The position numbers were made by a program, and so were the translations under genes. This document shows, one piece after another, positions 50,780 to 61,342 of a stretch of 64,000 bases of DNA. Each line of letters starts with the position of its first letter. The first letter of the stretch is position 1. A model generated the notes under the pieces. It was not told the DNA's origin and did not search any database. It was given only the letters and a program-made list of their open reading frames with translations. Source of the stretch: Pseudoips prasinana (Eukaryota > Arthropoda > Insecta > Lepidoptera > Nolidae); NCBI GenBank assembly GCA_951640165.1, contig OX621252.1:23147934-23211933 (forward strand), read 5' to 3'.

Positions 50780-51375
50780 TCTATAAACAGTATTGTTTTT
50801 AAGAAGCAATTACAAACGGTTGCAGATATTTTCAAAGGATCATAATAAGTAATAGATTTCATTTGCTGCGAGCTTTTCCAGCACAGTAGTTAAATTCACT
50901 GCTTCACACAAAACGGACGAACGAGAGTGGTAACTAACTAAGTAACTCTAGCCAGAGGTCACCAGCTTTGGGCATCTGGCGCATTTGCTTTACGGGTTGA
51001 GTCCCCTGCAACCTCCATTGTCCGTTGGAGCAGTGAAAGCCTTCAAGTTAACTGTACACGCCACGTTAAAAAACTTAACTTAAACTAAATCATTTGTATG
51101 AGTAAGTAAGTACTGTATCCTGTTCTGTTCTCACACGGTATTTGAAGAGAGGTTAATGATAACATAATAAATCAAATGTAAGTAGGCGTGGCCATGAGAG
51201 CAACGCAATTCCTACTGAGATAGAAAATTAATCTTCATTTGTTTGTATTATTTACCGGCAGTGATTCTCGACAAGTTTAGGAGGGTTCGAGCGGTATGCG
51301 TATACAAGAAAAAATCTGGATGTCAAAAAAGATCTATGGTAAAATGTTCTGCCTTTTTTAACGAATGAAATAAGG
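50780..51375. other. Unassigned, partly GC-richer
   Basis: 50950-51050 has CCAGAGGTCACCAGCTTTGG and TCCATTGTCCGTTGGAGCAG, possibly an unknown element. No ORF of note. Confidence 0.3.
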
Positions 51376-51379
51376 AGTT

Positions 51380-51480
51380 TAAATAAATTAAATAAGAACG
51401 GGTTTTTATTCACATAGACTTTAAACGGCGTTAGTAAATGATACTGACAAAAAAATAAGTATTATATTTAATTTAATACA
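51380..51480 (-). repeat. Repeat-L 3' end
   Basis: AAATAAATTAAATAAGAACG, GGTTTTTATTCACATAGACT and TTAAACGGCGTTAGTAAATG show the repeat-L tail on minus. Confidence 0.55.
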
Positions 51481-51769
51481 TCATGTAATGTAAATAGTAA
51501 TATTTTGTTATAAAGATAAAATAGTTGCTGTACAGAGACTCGATCCTACAGTCAAACCGGTAACACGGTTTTATGGGACATATGCATACACCGTTAAAAA
51601 ATATTTGTAAAAAAAAATTTATAAAATAATTGTCGGAACATCATGATACTATTGTATTACAAATTAATTATACTTAGATGTTTGATTCTAGGTACAAGTA
51701 GATTATTCGATCGTGAATAATCTACTAGAGGTACCTACTGGAAGAGACTATGCATGTTTTTTTTTTTGT

Positions 51770-52055
51770 AAGTATAATAATAAAAATATCTTGCGACAAC
51801 TATCACACTGCCAAATGATCCCAATCTAGGCAGAGCCTGTACTATGGCACCTAGACAATGATACCACCTGTATGATAAACACATACAGATATATATTTTT
51901 TTCTGAATACATATTTATTATAGATAAAATAAACCTAGACACAGAAAGAATAATCGTGCGCATCACACATAGATTTTTCCCGAGTGGGTATCGAACCTAC
52001 TACCTCTAGTTTAGCAGTCAGGGTCACTAGCCACTAGACCAACAGGCAAGTCAAT
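51770..52055 (-). mobile_element. SINE-C, unbroken copy
   Basis: On minus: GACTTGCCTGTTGGTCTAGT, GGTTAGTGACCCTGACTGC, the B-box-like GGTTCGATACCCACTC, GTGTGATGCGCACGATTATT, CCATAGTACAGGCTCTGCCT and a TTATTATTA tail. Reference for the split copy at 2945-3415. Confidence 0.83.
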
Positions 52056-52059
52056 TATT

Positions 52060-52495
52060 GTGTTAGCCAGTATATTACGCGATTTCCCCGTTATATGTGA
52101 TATGATTTTATTTATACCATTTTTTTTTAGTAGTCTCATATACCTACATTTTGTACTAGGTGGTCTTGTGACTTTGGACGTTCTTTTAACAACATTTATA
52201 ACCAAAAAAAAAAATGAAAAATTGGGATTCTATGTAATTATGTACAATTCTTAATCTTGAATATTATTAACTTTAATAAAACCAACTAAAACACAATATT
52301 GATTATTTATAATAATGATGTATGTGGCAACACCAAGCGGTGACGTTTGACAGGTAGACGAACCGAATGTATCGGCTCTATTTCTGGAGCGCGCTACGAG
52401 CTGGTCGTGCCAAAATAAGGTGTCGATAGGTTATATTTATTGCACTCGATTATAGATATGTTATAGAGTAGTATTAAATATACAGTAAATTTTTA
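52060..52495. other. No recognised repeat
   Basis: 52320-52430 is somewhat GC-richer (GGCAACACCAAGCGGTGACG) but has no recognisable feature. Confidence 0.3.
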
Positions 52496-52496
52496 A

Positions 52497-52735
52497 ATAA
52501 ATATCCTGGGACATTATTCACACACGGTTATCTGATCCCAAAATAAGCAGAGCTTGTAACCAGAAACCAGGTATCTGATATAATACATAAACTACTTTTC
52601 TTTTGTAAATACATTCTTATATAGATAATTACACCCAGACAGGATAAACAGACATGTTCATGGACACAAACATTTGTCCTGAGTGGGAATCGAACCCCCG
52701 ACCTCCGCAAGCATTTACCAACCACGCCATATAGT
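52497..52735 (-). mobile_element. SINE-A copy
   Basis: ATATCCTGGGACATTATTCA, AACCAGGTATCTGATATAAT, ACACCCAGACAGGATAAACA and, on minus, GGGGGTTCGATTCCCACTCA. The CACGCC word of the head is deleted. The 122-codon plus frame starting here is not a gene. Confidence 0.82.
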
Positions 52736-52914
52736 TACCTACATAATGGAGTTTTATAACACAATGGGCGCTCTTATCCCATCAAAATATTTAATCCATA
52801 TATATAGCCTTTGGCTACATAGGAACTATATTTTTCTTTCCGGTAAAGGTGCAACAAAATACCAAAATAACACCCCAAAAACTAAAAATATTATAGTTAT
52901 TAAACATATTGAAT

Positions 52915-53045
52915 TTTTAAATACAACGGCTGCACTAGGGAAATGTATCCCAATGTATTTTACAAAACATATAATTAACGGACACAAAGCATACTCAGGC
53001 TCAGAACAACTTATGAGTCACACAAATCGTGTTATTGGTATGACG
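52915..53045 (-). mobile_element. SINE-H, head lost
   Basis: ACAACGGCTGCACTAGGGAA, TTACAAAACATATAATTAAC, GGACACAAAG and CTCAGGCTCAGAACAACTTA. It stops after GAGTCACACAAAT, before the tRNA head. Confidence 0.6.
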
Positions 53046-53049
53046 GGAT

Positions 53050-55185
53050 AGTAAAGTAATAAAAAAAATATATGTTGTATCTTTAAAAACTATATAATCG
53101 TTTAAACGCAATGTAAATCTCATCATCTCTACCATCTTTCTTTATTAATTTAAAATATCGAGAAAGCACGTTCCGATTCTCTTTAATGCGAAGTTTCCGC
53201 ACAATGTACAAAAGCTCCTGCAAGTAAACAGGTGTTCCAAAGTAATTCATAACCATTCGCAGCTAGTGCCAAAATTAGCTCTTAACAAATTCCTATCACA
53301 CACAAATCTAACTAACTAATATAACCCAAGAAACTATAAAATTAATCGTAGGTACTTGACGTTTCGCGCGTCCGGTCCACTATCGTTTAACAACGGCCCA
53401 TTGAGTAGAACAATCGGCGAACACACTAAATGCGGTTACATTGTCCCTTATGGGCGAGCTACGTGACCAAACGTAGAACTACGCAGGAAGTGGACTTCGT
53501 CGATAACGATATCACCCTTCTCTGTGTAGTGTTGGCATAAACAACGCCAGGGAAACGCATACTCTCAAATACACAGTGTCCGACACGGTTTTCCTTTTCG
53601 GCGTACACATGAATATCGTCTGTGTGTGTGTGTGTTCTCTTCAGGCGAACGAATGTCTAGCTTGTCATAGTGACTTACTCATTGACTGCTGACTTACGCA
53701 CGAGAAGTGATGAATGTATGATAAACAAGATATTTCCACTTTAGTCATATAGGTAAGGTGTAACAATATTATTGAAATAGATACAGAGATAATGGGAAAA
53801 ATAAAAAACAATGATACCTTATTTTACCGTGTGTAGCAGATGAAAACTTGGTTTGTTATTAAAATGTTTATATTTGCAAAATAAAAAATATATTTTTTAT
53901 TTTGAATATGCCATAATTAACTATTCCCCAAATTTTATATTTAAAATATTTTTCTTAAAAGTATTATCTTAATTTTTTACATATTATTATGGAACTCATT
54001 TTATTAGCCTTACATTTAGTAAAATCAATAAATTGATGAATATGTATTAAAACATGAAATATCTTGATGATTTAAAAAGAAACTGTATTATTTATTAAGA
54101 CAATTTAGGCATCTTTATTGCATCGTGATTTAAGCAAATTAAATATATTTATTTTTTAATTAATAGCTATGATATCGTATATAAAAAAATAAATATCAAA
54201 AAAATGAAACATAATTAGTGCGCCCACCATTTTATAATTCAAGGAATGCAATCTGTCTTTATGGATTAAATAAAACAAAGATAGCCAGTTCCGAAAATAA
54301 AAAAAAATTGACTCCCCATATAAAATGCGTCAACAGAACTTTAAGTTAATAGTTTACGGTGGACCTTTGATGAAGTTGGATGTTTATAGACGTCGATCAG
54401 TTTCATACTCAAATTAAAATCCTTAAACTTCCACCAATATTTACTTAACACCCTTTATAACATATTCAGATACAATTTGTTCAAATAATAATCGAAATCT
54501 AATGCAAGTACCATAGAGTGTTACTCAGACTTCCCTGTTGAGAAACAGGGGTAAGCAAGACTGGATGATTTTCAACAGTGTAAAAAATAAATTTTGAAAA
54601 TAGAACTAAGTTTGGTTAGGCAGGTCGCTGTAAAAATATCTAACAAATTTAAGAAAAAAAAAGTGTAGAACGCAGCTATGGAAGTTTTCACTTTAAAAAT
54701 GCTGCGGTCATGTGAGTGTATAACCGGCCAGTGTGAATTATGAAAAAAGACCCTCCTTCTTACGAATATTCGGTCAGCTCACGTGTCCTGACGCGAGTTT
54801 ATAATTTTTTACCCATCCCAAAAAAGTACACAACGCCGCTAAAGAAGTTTTCACTTCAAAAATTAAAGAAACATGATTTGACTCCGACGACATTTTGACA
54901 TATGTACAAAAACACGACAGTAATAAATATGAAGTATACAGATAAACGTCAGTAAAGGTTGTAACAATAGCAATATTTACGAGTTAGTTACGCCTACAAT
55001 AGAGAAAAGGCTACACAAAAGACAACGGTTCAACTAAAGATGCTACGGTGACGCCTCCAGCCCATTGTTTTTAAAAATGCATCGGTACAAGTCTTCGTAA
55101 CGTAGACTTTTCCGAAGGTTCAAAAGACAAGGAGGTTATCAATACGACTGTAAATGTTTATGGCTGATAATAAAAAACTTACAGG
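53050..55185. other. Long region without recognised mobile elements
   Basis: 53340-53720 is CpG-richer (GTTTCGCGCGTCCGG; a (TG)n run near 53620). The rest is very AT-rich. CCCTGTTGAGAAACAGGG near 54533 is a small hairpin. No frame above about 60 codons is convincing. This is a good candidate for unique host DNA such as an intron, promoter or enhancer, but nothing proves it. Confidence 0.35.
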
Positions 55186-55189
55186 AAAG

Positions 55190-55310
55190 GAAGCGGGTCG
55201 CTGGAAGCCGGATGCGGGTAGCGCAAGACCGGAAATTGATGCAATGTTTACGGGAGGCCTTAGTCTAACTGTGGACCTCTTCCGGCTGATGTGATGATGA
55301 TGATAATAAA
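55190..55310 (+). pseudogene. RTE1 3' end with tail
   Basis: GGGTCGCTGGAAGCCGGATG, GGTAGCGCAAGACCGG, GGGAGGCCTTAGTCTAACTG and CCGGCTGATGTGATGATGAT. Confidence 0.68.
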
Positions 55311-55912
55311 AAAGTTATATATTTTTTATTAAACTGATTTAGCAAGGTTAGTCAATATATGTGAATTTATAATATTACATTATCGATTTCATAGTTCTCT
55401 GGGGAGCTCTTTGCCAGCTCTTATGATGATTACCTATGATTTTTGTTTTTTTTTTATTTATTTTTGTAATATTTGTATATTTTTTATTTCATGTATTGTG
55501 AATTCAAAAGTGTGCAGTATGTAAGCTCAATTTTTTGTATTGATCCTAAATCCGAAAATATTTGATGTAGCTCATTTAGAAGTGGTAAAATAATTCCTTA
55601 ACATCGCAAAAAAGTTCGTATGATCTACAACTGGTAAATTATTTAATTTATGAAAGATAACACGCCATAAAAACACGAAAACAAGTATTTCCATTCTCTT
55701 TGCTCCCGTACAGGGAAATGAAGTGACAAAAACACAATAAAAAATGAGAACAATAGAGTCGCTTTTTCTTAAAGCTCATAATTTTTTTCCATATTCATAT
55801 ATTGTTTCTTGAAGTATTACGGTAAGTATTTACGGGCTTGTCTCTTGAATGTGTACCTATTTTGCAGAGTGGTTTGGAAAACATAAACAACCGCAATGAA
55901 GCTTGTGTTTTC
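55310..55912. other. AT-rich, nothing recognised
   Basis: Contains long T runs. No shared repeat or supported ORF. Confidence 0.3.
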
Positions 55913-55914
55913 TT

Positions 55915-56075
55915 TTTAAAAGACAATTTCCGCTAGGCAATTAAATCCGTGATTCGCGCGGGACTTTACAAACATGCAATTCACACCCATACTCAGAATG
56001 ACAATTTATGAGTCGCACAAAACTTTGTACTGTGCGCCACCTCAACCAGTGCGCCACACCATCTCTGCCGCATTT
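55915..56075 (-). mobile_element. SINE-H, diverged
   Basis: GACAATTTCCGCTAGGCAAT, TTCGCGCGGGACTTTACAAA, CATACTCAGAATGACAATTT and GTGCGCCACACCATCTC. The B-box region is lost. Confidence 0.6.
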
Positions 56076-56079
56076 ATAA

Positions 56080-56660
56080 GGAAAGGCCTCTGGAGATGCA
56101 ATACAAAACATATACATATAAAACTGACTGCGATCTTTGGTCTAAAACTATAGATGAATGTGCAAACAATGACATCAAGACCAGATAGTACCATTTATTA
56201 GCAATTCAAAAGGAGTTTTTCCATAAATTAGTTGATATACCTACTTTAAAGCACCAAATGTATGGAACAACTCCTTTTGCGTTGCTTATAGGCTTTTCTA
56301 GTCATTAAACTGTAACTTTTGTTTCAAACATGGTAATGTATGAATTATGACAAAAGTTATCCTGAAATGTGACCTACTATTTAGTTTTTGATGTCATTGT
56401 TTTTATTTTCTCTCATCTATAGTTTACGAAAAATCATCGCAATTTACTTTTATATTAGTTTCCTGTTTAGCTCATGTTATGCTTCAGAAAATATTATAAT
56501 ACATAATAATAAACTCAGTGTTTTATCCATAGATACCGATAACGCGCACGCATCGACACACTCATTAACTCTTCGCAAAATTTCATAATGTACTTACCTA
56601 CTTACGATATTTAAGTTTGTATTAACGGTCATAAATAAACCAACATATTGTTACGTAAAT
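56080..56660. other. Unassigned DNA
   Basis: CAAAAGGAGTTTTTCCATA (56207) and GGAACAACTCCTTTTG (56261) are inverted and about 40 bp apart, maybe a small foldback. The 66-codon frame at 56388-56588 begins with hydrophobic residues but has no supporting context. Confidence 0.3.
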
Positions 56661-56666
56661 ATCACG

Positions 56667-56903
56667 TTCCGTAAGTGATTGGCGAGGTTAAGCAACTAGG
56701 CTCGGGGTCAGTCCATAGATGGGTGACCGCCAACGTGGTTTAATTTGTGAGCGTCTCCGTGCTTCAGAGGACACGTTAAGCCGTCGGTCCCGGTTGTAGC
56801 CATTAGGCAACAGTCGTTACGCCATGTCGGAGGCCTACAGGCGGGTTGAACAACTCTAACACCAGGGTACCTAACCACTCACTGCCCATATGATAAGCAA
56901 GCT
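56667..56903 (+). mobile_element. 5S-SINE, reference copy
   Basis: TCCGTAAGTGATTGGCGAGG, GTTAAGCAACTAGGCTC (56687 on), GGGGTCAGTCC and GATGGGTGACCGCC (56718-56731). These correspond, in order and spacing, to 5S rRNA from the loop before box A to box C (GTTAAGCA...GGTCAGT...GGATGGGTGACCGCC). The downstream body has GAGCGTCTCCGTGCTTC, CCGTCGGTCCCGG and CTAACACCAGGG. A 5S-rRNA head is the defining mark of SINE3-type elements. A pol III internal promoter is implied. Confidence 0.85.
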
Positions 56904-56936
56904 ACTAAAGCGCTCATACCCACTTTCTGTCACTGC

Positions 56937-57119
56937 TCCGTAAGTGATTGGCGAGACCAAGTATCTAGATGGGTGACCGCCAAAGTGGTCTAATGTCTAA
57001 ACGTCTTTGTACTCCGGAAGGCCCGTTAATCGATCTGTCATAAGACAACAGTCGTTAAGCCATATCGGTGGCTTTAACAACTCTGACACTAGCGTAACCA
57101 CTGCCCATACGATAAGTAA
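56937..57119 (+). mobile_element. 5S-SINE, second head-to-tail copy
   Basis: It starts TCCGTAAGTGATTGGCGAGA 34 bp after the first copy ends. About 28 bp between box A and box C are deleted, but GATGGGTGACCGCC (56968-56981) stays. The body ends CCACTGCCCATACGATAAG. Confidence 0.78.
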
Positions 57120-57735
57120 CTACCAACCTCACATCAACGTGACCAATAACAATCGGCTCCTTCCATCAGCTCCGCTCCTATTGGCTACTTCGAGCTTTCT
57201 AACGTCGTGAAGACGGAAACAATGTAGCTGCAATTAACTTCATGAATTATGTCAGTCATGAAACTACAGTTAAATGCAAATGGCTTAAGCAAGGTCATAT
57301 TTAATGGTCTTGAGTGATTATATCCTTAATGATATGTTTTATTCCATAGTTCTTGAGTTAACCGGTTCGAACCATTAATGGATGTGGTACATAGACATGA
57401 ATAAGACAACTTAACGACAGACTTTGATTTACACTATCCCAGTAGGAAAAACATAAAGTAAATGTCTGGTTTGGATTTAAGAGGCTGACAACGTTTCAGT
57501 TCACAATTTCACGCCGATACTGCATGTATAAGGAGTTAAAAATAAGAGAAAAACTGAACTAAATAATTAATTGCAGACAAAAACAAACTTAATGTCAAAT
57601 CTTTGGTGTAAGGTGATCGTGTCATGATTTCTTGTCTCCATAGAGTTTGATATTTTTCCATGCTTATGCTTTCACATTAATAATTAAAGTGGAAGTTATA
57701 ACATTCAATTTCTTTATTTAAACTAATGAAGGTAA
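57120..57735. other. No recognised repeat
   Basis: Unassigned sequence. CAATCGGCTCCTTCC near 57150 is GC-richer but shows no motif. Confidence 0.3.
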
Positions 57736-57739
57736 GAAA

Positions 57740-57850
57740 ACAAGAATATGTAGGTAGTATATCAGTTATCTGGCTTTCATAGTACAAGCTCTGATTAGTT
57801 TGGGATCAGATGGCCGTGTGTATTATGTCCCAGGATATTGTTAATACTTT
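57740..57850 (+). mobile_element. SINE-A 3' fragment
   Basis: AGTATATCAGTTATCTGGCT, TTCATAGTACAAGCTCTGAT, TAGTTTGGGATCAGATGGCC and a CCCAGGATATTGTTA end. 5'-truncated. Confidence 0.7.
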
Positions 57851-58033
57851 CATCCAAAAATAAATTTCGCGTATGTTCATTGAAGATTTATAATAGTATA
57901 GGTTTTAGTCATAATTATTACAACCCAGAAAAATTACGTATAATTAGGATTTATTGCGAGGTCTCCATAAAAAAAAACTATTCTTTTCCTACACTAATTA
58001 GCTATCATAAATATTAAAATTATATTATTTTTT

Positions 58034-58260
58034 GACGGTCACCGTAGCCTACTTGGTAGTGTTCCTTCCTACGAAGCTGGTGGTATGTGCAAATATTTGT
58101 GTGATGAACACGAATATTTGTTTCTGAGTCATGGATGTTTTCTATGTATATAAGTATTTCTCTATCTATATAATTATGTATAGCGTCTCCTGGTACCCAT
58201 AGTACAAGCTTTGCTTAGTTTGGGGCTGGGATGATCTGTGTGACATTGTCCCTAGATAGC
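58034..58260 (+). mobile_element. SINE-B lacking the B box
   Basis: GACGGTCACCGTAGCCTACT leads to GAAGCTGGTGG, then jumps to TATGTGCAAATATTTGTG, so CCTGGGTTCGAATCCCGG is deleted. The rest is complete to GTCCCTAGATA. Confidence 0.83.
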
Positions 58261-58261
58261 A

Positions 58262-58700
58262 CTCCCTCTGCATATCAGACGCGCACAAACTTTGACATCT
58301 TTTAAAACACTTTTAAAGAATCATTATTTATCACTGTAATTCTCTCAGCTTGCGATCTTCCACCTTCCTCAAAAACTTCCTTAGTCTTCATAATTAGTAT
58401 TAATATTTATTATAGTATATTAAAAAGTATGTATATATTTATATATATGTATATATTATATGTTTATATATAAATATTCGTACATAGGTACATATATATG
58501 TAAATTAATACAAGTAGATGCACTGCCAACTACCACTTTGTCTCCCTGCATTGCTTTGGTTCATCCAATCGGTTGTCTGGAAGAGATTGCTATATTAGCG
58601 ATAAGACCGCCGTTTGTACCTTATAATATAAGTTAACTTACATATGTTTCAATGTATGTTCCGATTTGGTGCAATAAAGTGTTATCTATCTATTTATCTA
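58262..58700 (+). mobile_element. Non-LTR LINE 3' part with AT microsatellite
   Basis: 58571-58700 has GGTTGTCTGGAAGAGATTGC, an ATATTAGCGATAAGACCGCC stem, GGTGCAATAAAGTG and a (TATC)n tail, as at 9232-9362. 58400-58500 is a TATA-rich run. 58262-58385 may be the degraded coding end. Confidence 0.55.
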
Positions 58701-59044
58701 TAGTATAGTAATTTTGTATCATGATTTTTGGTCTCCATAGAGTGTGTAACAATTATTTGCCCATTCTAAAGCTTTCCCAATAGTAATAAATGTGAAATTG
58801 ATATTTATAACGTACACCATTTATGTTCCATTTACTCATGATTAAGCATAAATCTATATCAATCAAAGCATAATTATATTTTATAGTGTAGTTAGTATAC
58901 AACTTCCATAATCAGTTCTTTCTTAATGATGTTGTTAATGACTGCGTTAACTACCTATCTACATCATATCTTATTCCAATTGTATATTTAATAATCTTTT
59001 AAACTCGTGTTTTACCCGTTAGGGGTTGGAAGTGGAAACTTATT

Positions 59045-59477
59045 GAACCTGGGATATTATTCACACACGGCCATCTGATCCCAAACTAAGCAGAACTTGT
59101 ACTATGGAAACCAGATAACTGATATATTACATACTAGCTGTGCCCCGCAGTTTTACCCGCGTTAATCTTTATAAATTATAGCCTATGTGTTAATCCAGGG
59201 TGTCAGCTAACTCCATACCAAATTTTATTAAAATCGCTTCAGCCGTTTAGACGTGAAGAAGTAACAAACATACACACTCACACAGTCACACACTCACAAA
59301 CTTTCGCCTTTATATATGTGATAATACTTTTTTTGTAAATACCTACATGCTTATATAGATAATTACACCCAGACTCAGGACAAACAGATATGTTCATGCA
59401 CAAAAATAACTCTCCTGGATGGGAATCGATCCCACCACCTGCGGCGTGAAAAGCAAGCATTTATCAACCACGCCAAC
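59045..59477 (-). mobile_element. SINE-A split by a Helitron
   Basis: The 3' part (59045-59133) has GGATATTATTCACACACGGC and AACCAGATAACTGATATATT. The 5' part (59322-59477) has CCCAGACTCAGGACAAACAG and, on minus, GTTGGCGTGGTTGATAAATG and GGGATCGATTCCCATCC. Confidence 0.87.
59134..59321 (-). mobile_element. Helitron inside SINE-A
   Basis: A (59133) precedes CTAGCTGTGCCCCGC. The other end is ATATATGTGA before T (59322), so on minus the element is TCACATATATAAAGGCG to GCACAGCTAG. The hairpin CGCGGGTAAAACTGCGG has one mismatch. Confidence 0.88.
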
Positions 59478-59487
59478 GCTATATTTT

Positions 59488-59552
59488 TATAAGATCTTTG
59501 GCGGATGTCTTTGTCCAGCTGTGGGCGGCTTTCAGCTATGATGATATTTTTA
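59488..59552 (+). pseudogene. RTE1 3' scrap
   Basis: AGATCTTTGGCGGATGTCTT, TGTCCAGCTGTGGGCGGCTT and TCAGCTATGATGAT: only the last 65 bp with tail, wedged between the SINE-A head and SINE-F. Confidence 0.6.
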
Positions 59553-59555
59553 CTG

Positions 59556-59935
59556 CCTCGTTGGTCTAGCGGTAGCGTGTTCACCCGCAGATAACGAGGT
59601 CCTGGGTTCAAACTCGGGTCGGGCCAAAGTGATTTTGGGACTTTTCTGTAAAAAGAAATATTTCTCAGCATCAGCCCGAAGTCTGGGAGTTGGCGGTATT
59701 ATACCCCCGTGCCTCGGAGAGCACGTAAAGCCGTCGGTCCTGTGCCTGACCTCTTTCCGGTCGTGTCCGCTAGGCGTCCCATCGGATCATGAGAGTGATG
59801 GAATAGAAAGTGCTCCTGTGTTTGCGCACACACTTGAGCACTATAATAAGTCCCGCGCAGATGGCTAATCTCTGTTGAGACTGACCGCCGTGGCTGAAAT
59901 TAGGCTAGGAGGACATTATTATTATTATTACTAGA
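59556..59935 (+). mobile_element. SINE-F, full-length reference copy
   Basis: The tRNA-like head is CTGCCTCGTTGGTCTAGCGG, then AACGAGGTCCTGGGTTCAAA. The A-box-like and B-box-like parts are well kept. The body has CAGCCCGAAGTCTGGGAGTT, CCTGACCTCTTTCCGGTCGT, CCATCGGATCATGAGAGTGA and CGCGCAGATGGCTAATCTCT. The tail is ATTATTATTATTA. Confidence 0.87.
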
Positions 59936-59939
59936 CCGT

Positions 59940-61105
59940 CTTAAAATTATCTTCTATCCTTTGCTAACAGTTACGTCTACCTATTACCTACATTTATGTG
60001 TATGTAAGTAAAGACTAAAATCTCTTCGTTCAAAATACCTACATCAACTAATCGTTATACTTTTGTGAGAAGTATTTTTTTTATGTATTTTGAACTTTGA
60101 TGTAATTTACGCTGTCCAGTTTTATAAGCAAATTAAGCTCATTACGTTACTTCGACTGTTATATAAATAGTCCATGTTTTATGTATGTTCCCTATGGACC
60201 CCAAAATGGCTTAAGCGGTTTTGATAAAATTTTCAGACAATATTCATATTAGTTCATAGTAATCCTATTAGTCATATTATTATATTGAAGTCGAATCCGT
60301 TACTTCCCAGGCACAAAGGCTTACCGCTCGGACTCAAAGCACAGAATAAAGAGTAGGTACTTACCTCAAAGGTCATCGAACACATAAAATGAAAATATGC
60401 ACAAATATAACTATTCTTAATGTCGTAAACATATTTAGATAATTGTTTACGACCATTAACAACATTGAATTAATTAATGTAATAATAACGTGCGATTTTT
60501 ATTAAAAATACACATATTACCTATGTGGTGCAGGTACATTTTAATTCAACATATTACTTTTTATTTATTAGAAACAAACAGTCTTACAAAACTCAGATAC
60601 TTAAAAATAGAATGTATATAATTTCTTAAGTTTCCTATATGATATACATATATGCTAAATAGCTCTTTTTTACTTAAAATACAAGTACATGCCTCTTAGT
60701 TTCGAGAAGTTAAGAATATTTAAAAGTAATTAAGTTGATGATTGAAAGTATTTTTACTACCCTTAAGATCAATTGCCAATGAGCGGGCCTCACCTATGTT
60801 TAACACATACCTAGGTTAGCTTCAGTGTAGGTACCTATAAATCTATCTCCATTTCAAATCTCAACCATAATTATTCAGCAATTTTGCGTGATTTAGTCGC
60901 AAACATACTAACATATCTACCTTCAAATTTTCTAATTTATAATAGGTATTACTTTCTGTTTGCGACTTTGTCGACGTTTATTTCGAAAATGGTTCAGAGA
61001 TACATAAATCAAGCATGAGCTAGTAACAAAAATCAATCGTTTCATCCGTCATAATGACACTTGCGCTTTTCGATAATCCCACAGGATCATCTGTGTGTTA
61101 ATTCA
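59940..61105. other. Long AT-rich stretch, no recognised repeat
   Basis: No shared sequence found except CCAAAATGGCTTAAGCGGTT near 60200, which may be an eroded Helitron body. No supported ORF. Confidence 0.3.
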
Positions 61106-61109
61106 GATA

Positions 61110-61205
61110 AGTAATTAATTATGTGTGCCAAATTTCAACCAGATCCGTTCTGTGATTTTTGTGTGATTGAGTAACAAACATTCTAACATACAAACTATCA
61201 CATTT
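61110..61205 (-). mobile_element. Eroded Helitron 5' region
   Basis: GTGTGCCAAATTTCAACCAG, ATCCGTTCTGTGATTTTTGT and GAGTAACAAACATTCTAACA resemble, on minus, the 5' half of short lepidopteran Helitrons. The terminal TCCTACTAATATTATAAA is lost. Confidence 0.4.
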
Positions 61206-61342
61206 ATTATATTCATCATCATCATATCACACAAAGGATGTCCATTCCTGTACAAAAACCTCCTTAAATTACTAAGGGGTACATGACATAATTTACACGC
61301 TTGTCAGACGGATTGGGACCGCAGTATAATAATATAATACCT

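Noticed and set aside
52683..53051. 122-codon plus-strand frame, the longest in the window
   Set aside because: It crosses the head of a SINE-A, AT-rich filler and a headless SINE-H. Composition is that of read-through repeats.
56388..56588. 66-codon frame with a hydrophobic start resembling a signal peptide
   Set aside because: AT-rich codons give hydrophobic residues by chance. No downstream domain, no context.
56667..56740. Possible functional 5S rRNA gene
   Set aside because: Only the box A to box C part is 5S-like. The 5' and 3' strands of helix I are missing and a SINE body follows.
58400..58510. TATA-rich run as a replication origin or promoter
   Set aside because: It is a simple TATATG-type microsatellite next to a LINE 3' end.
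60160..60260. Another Helitron copy
   Set aside because: Only one short phrase (GGCTTAAGCGGTTTTGATAA) resembles the family, and both termini are absent.
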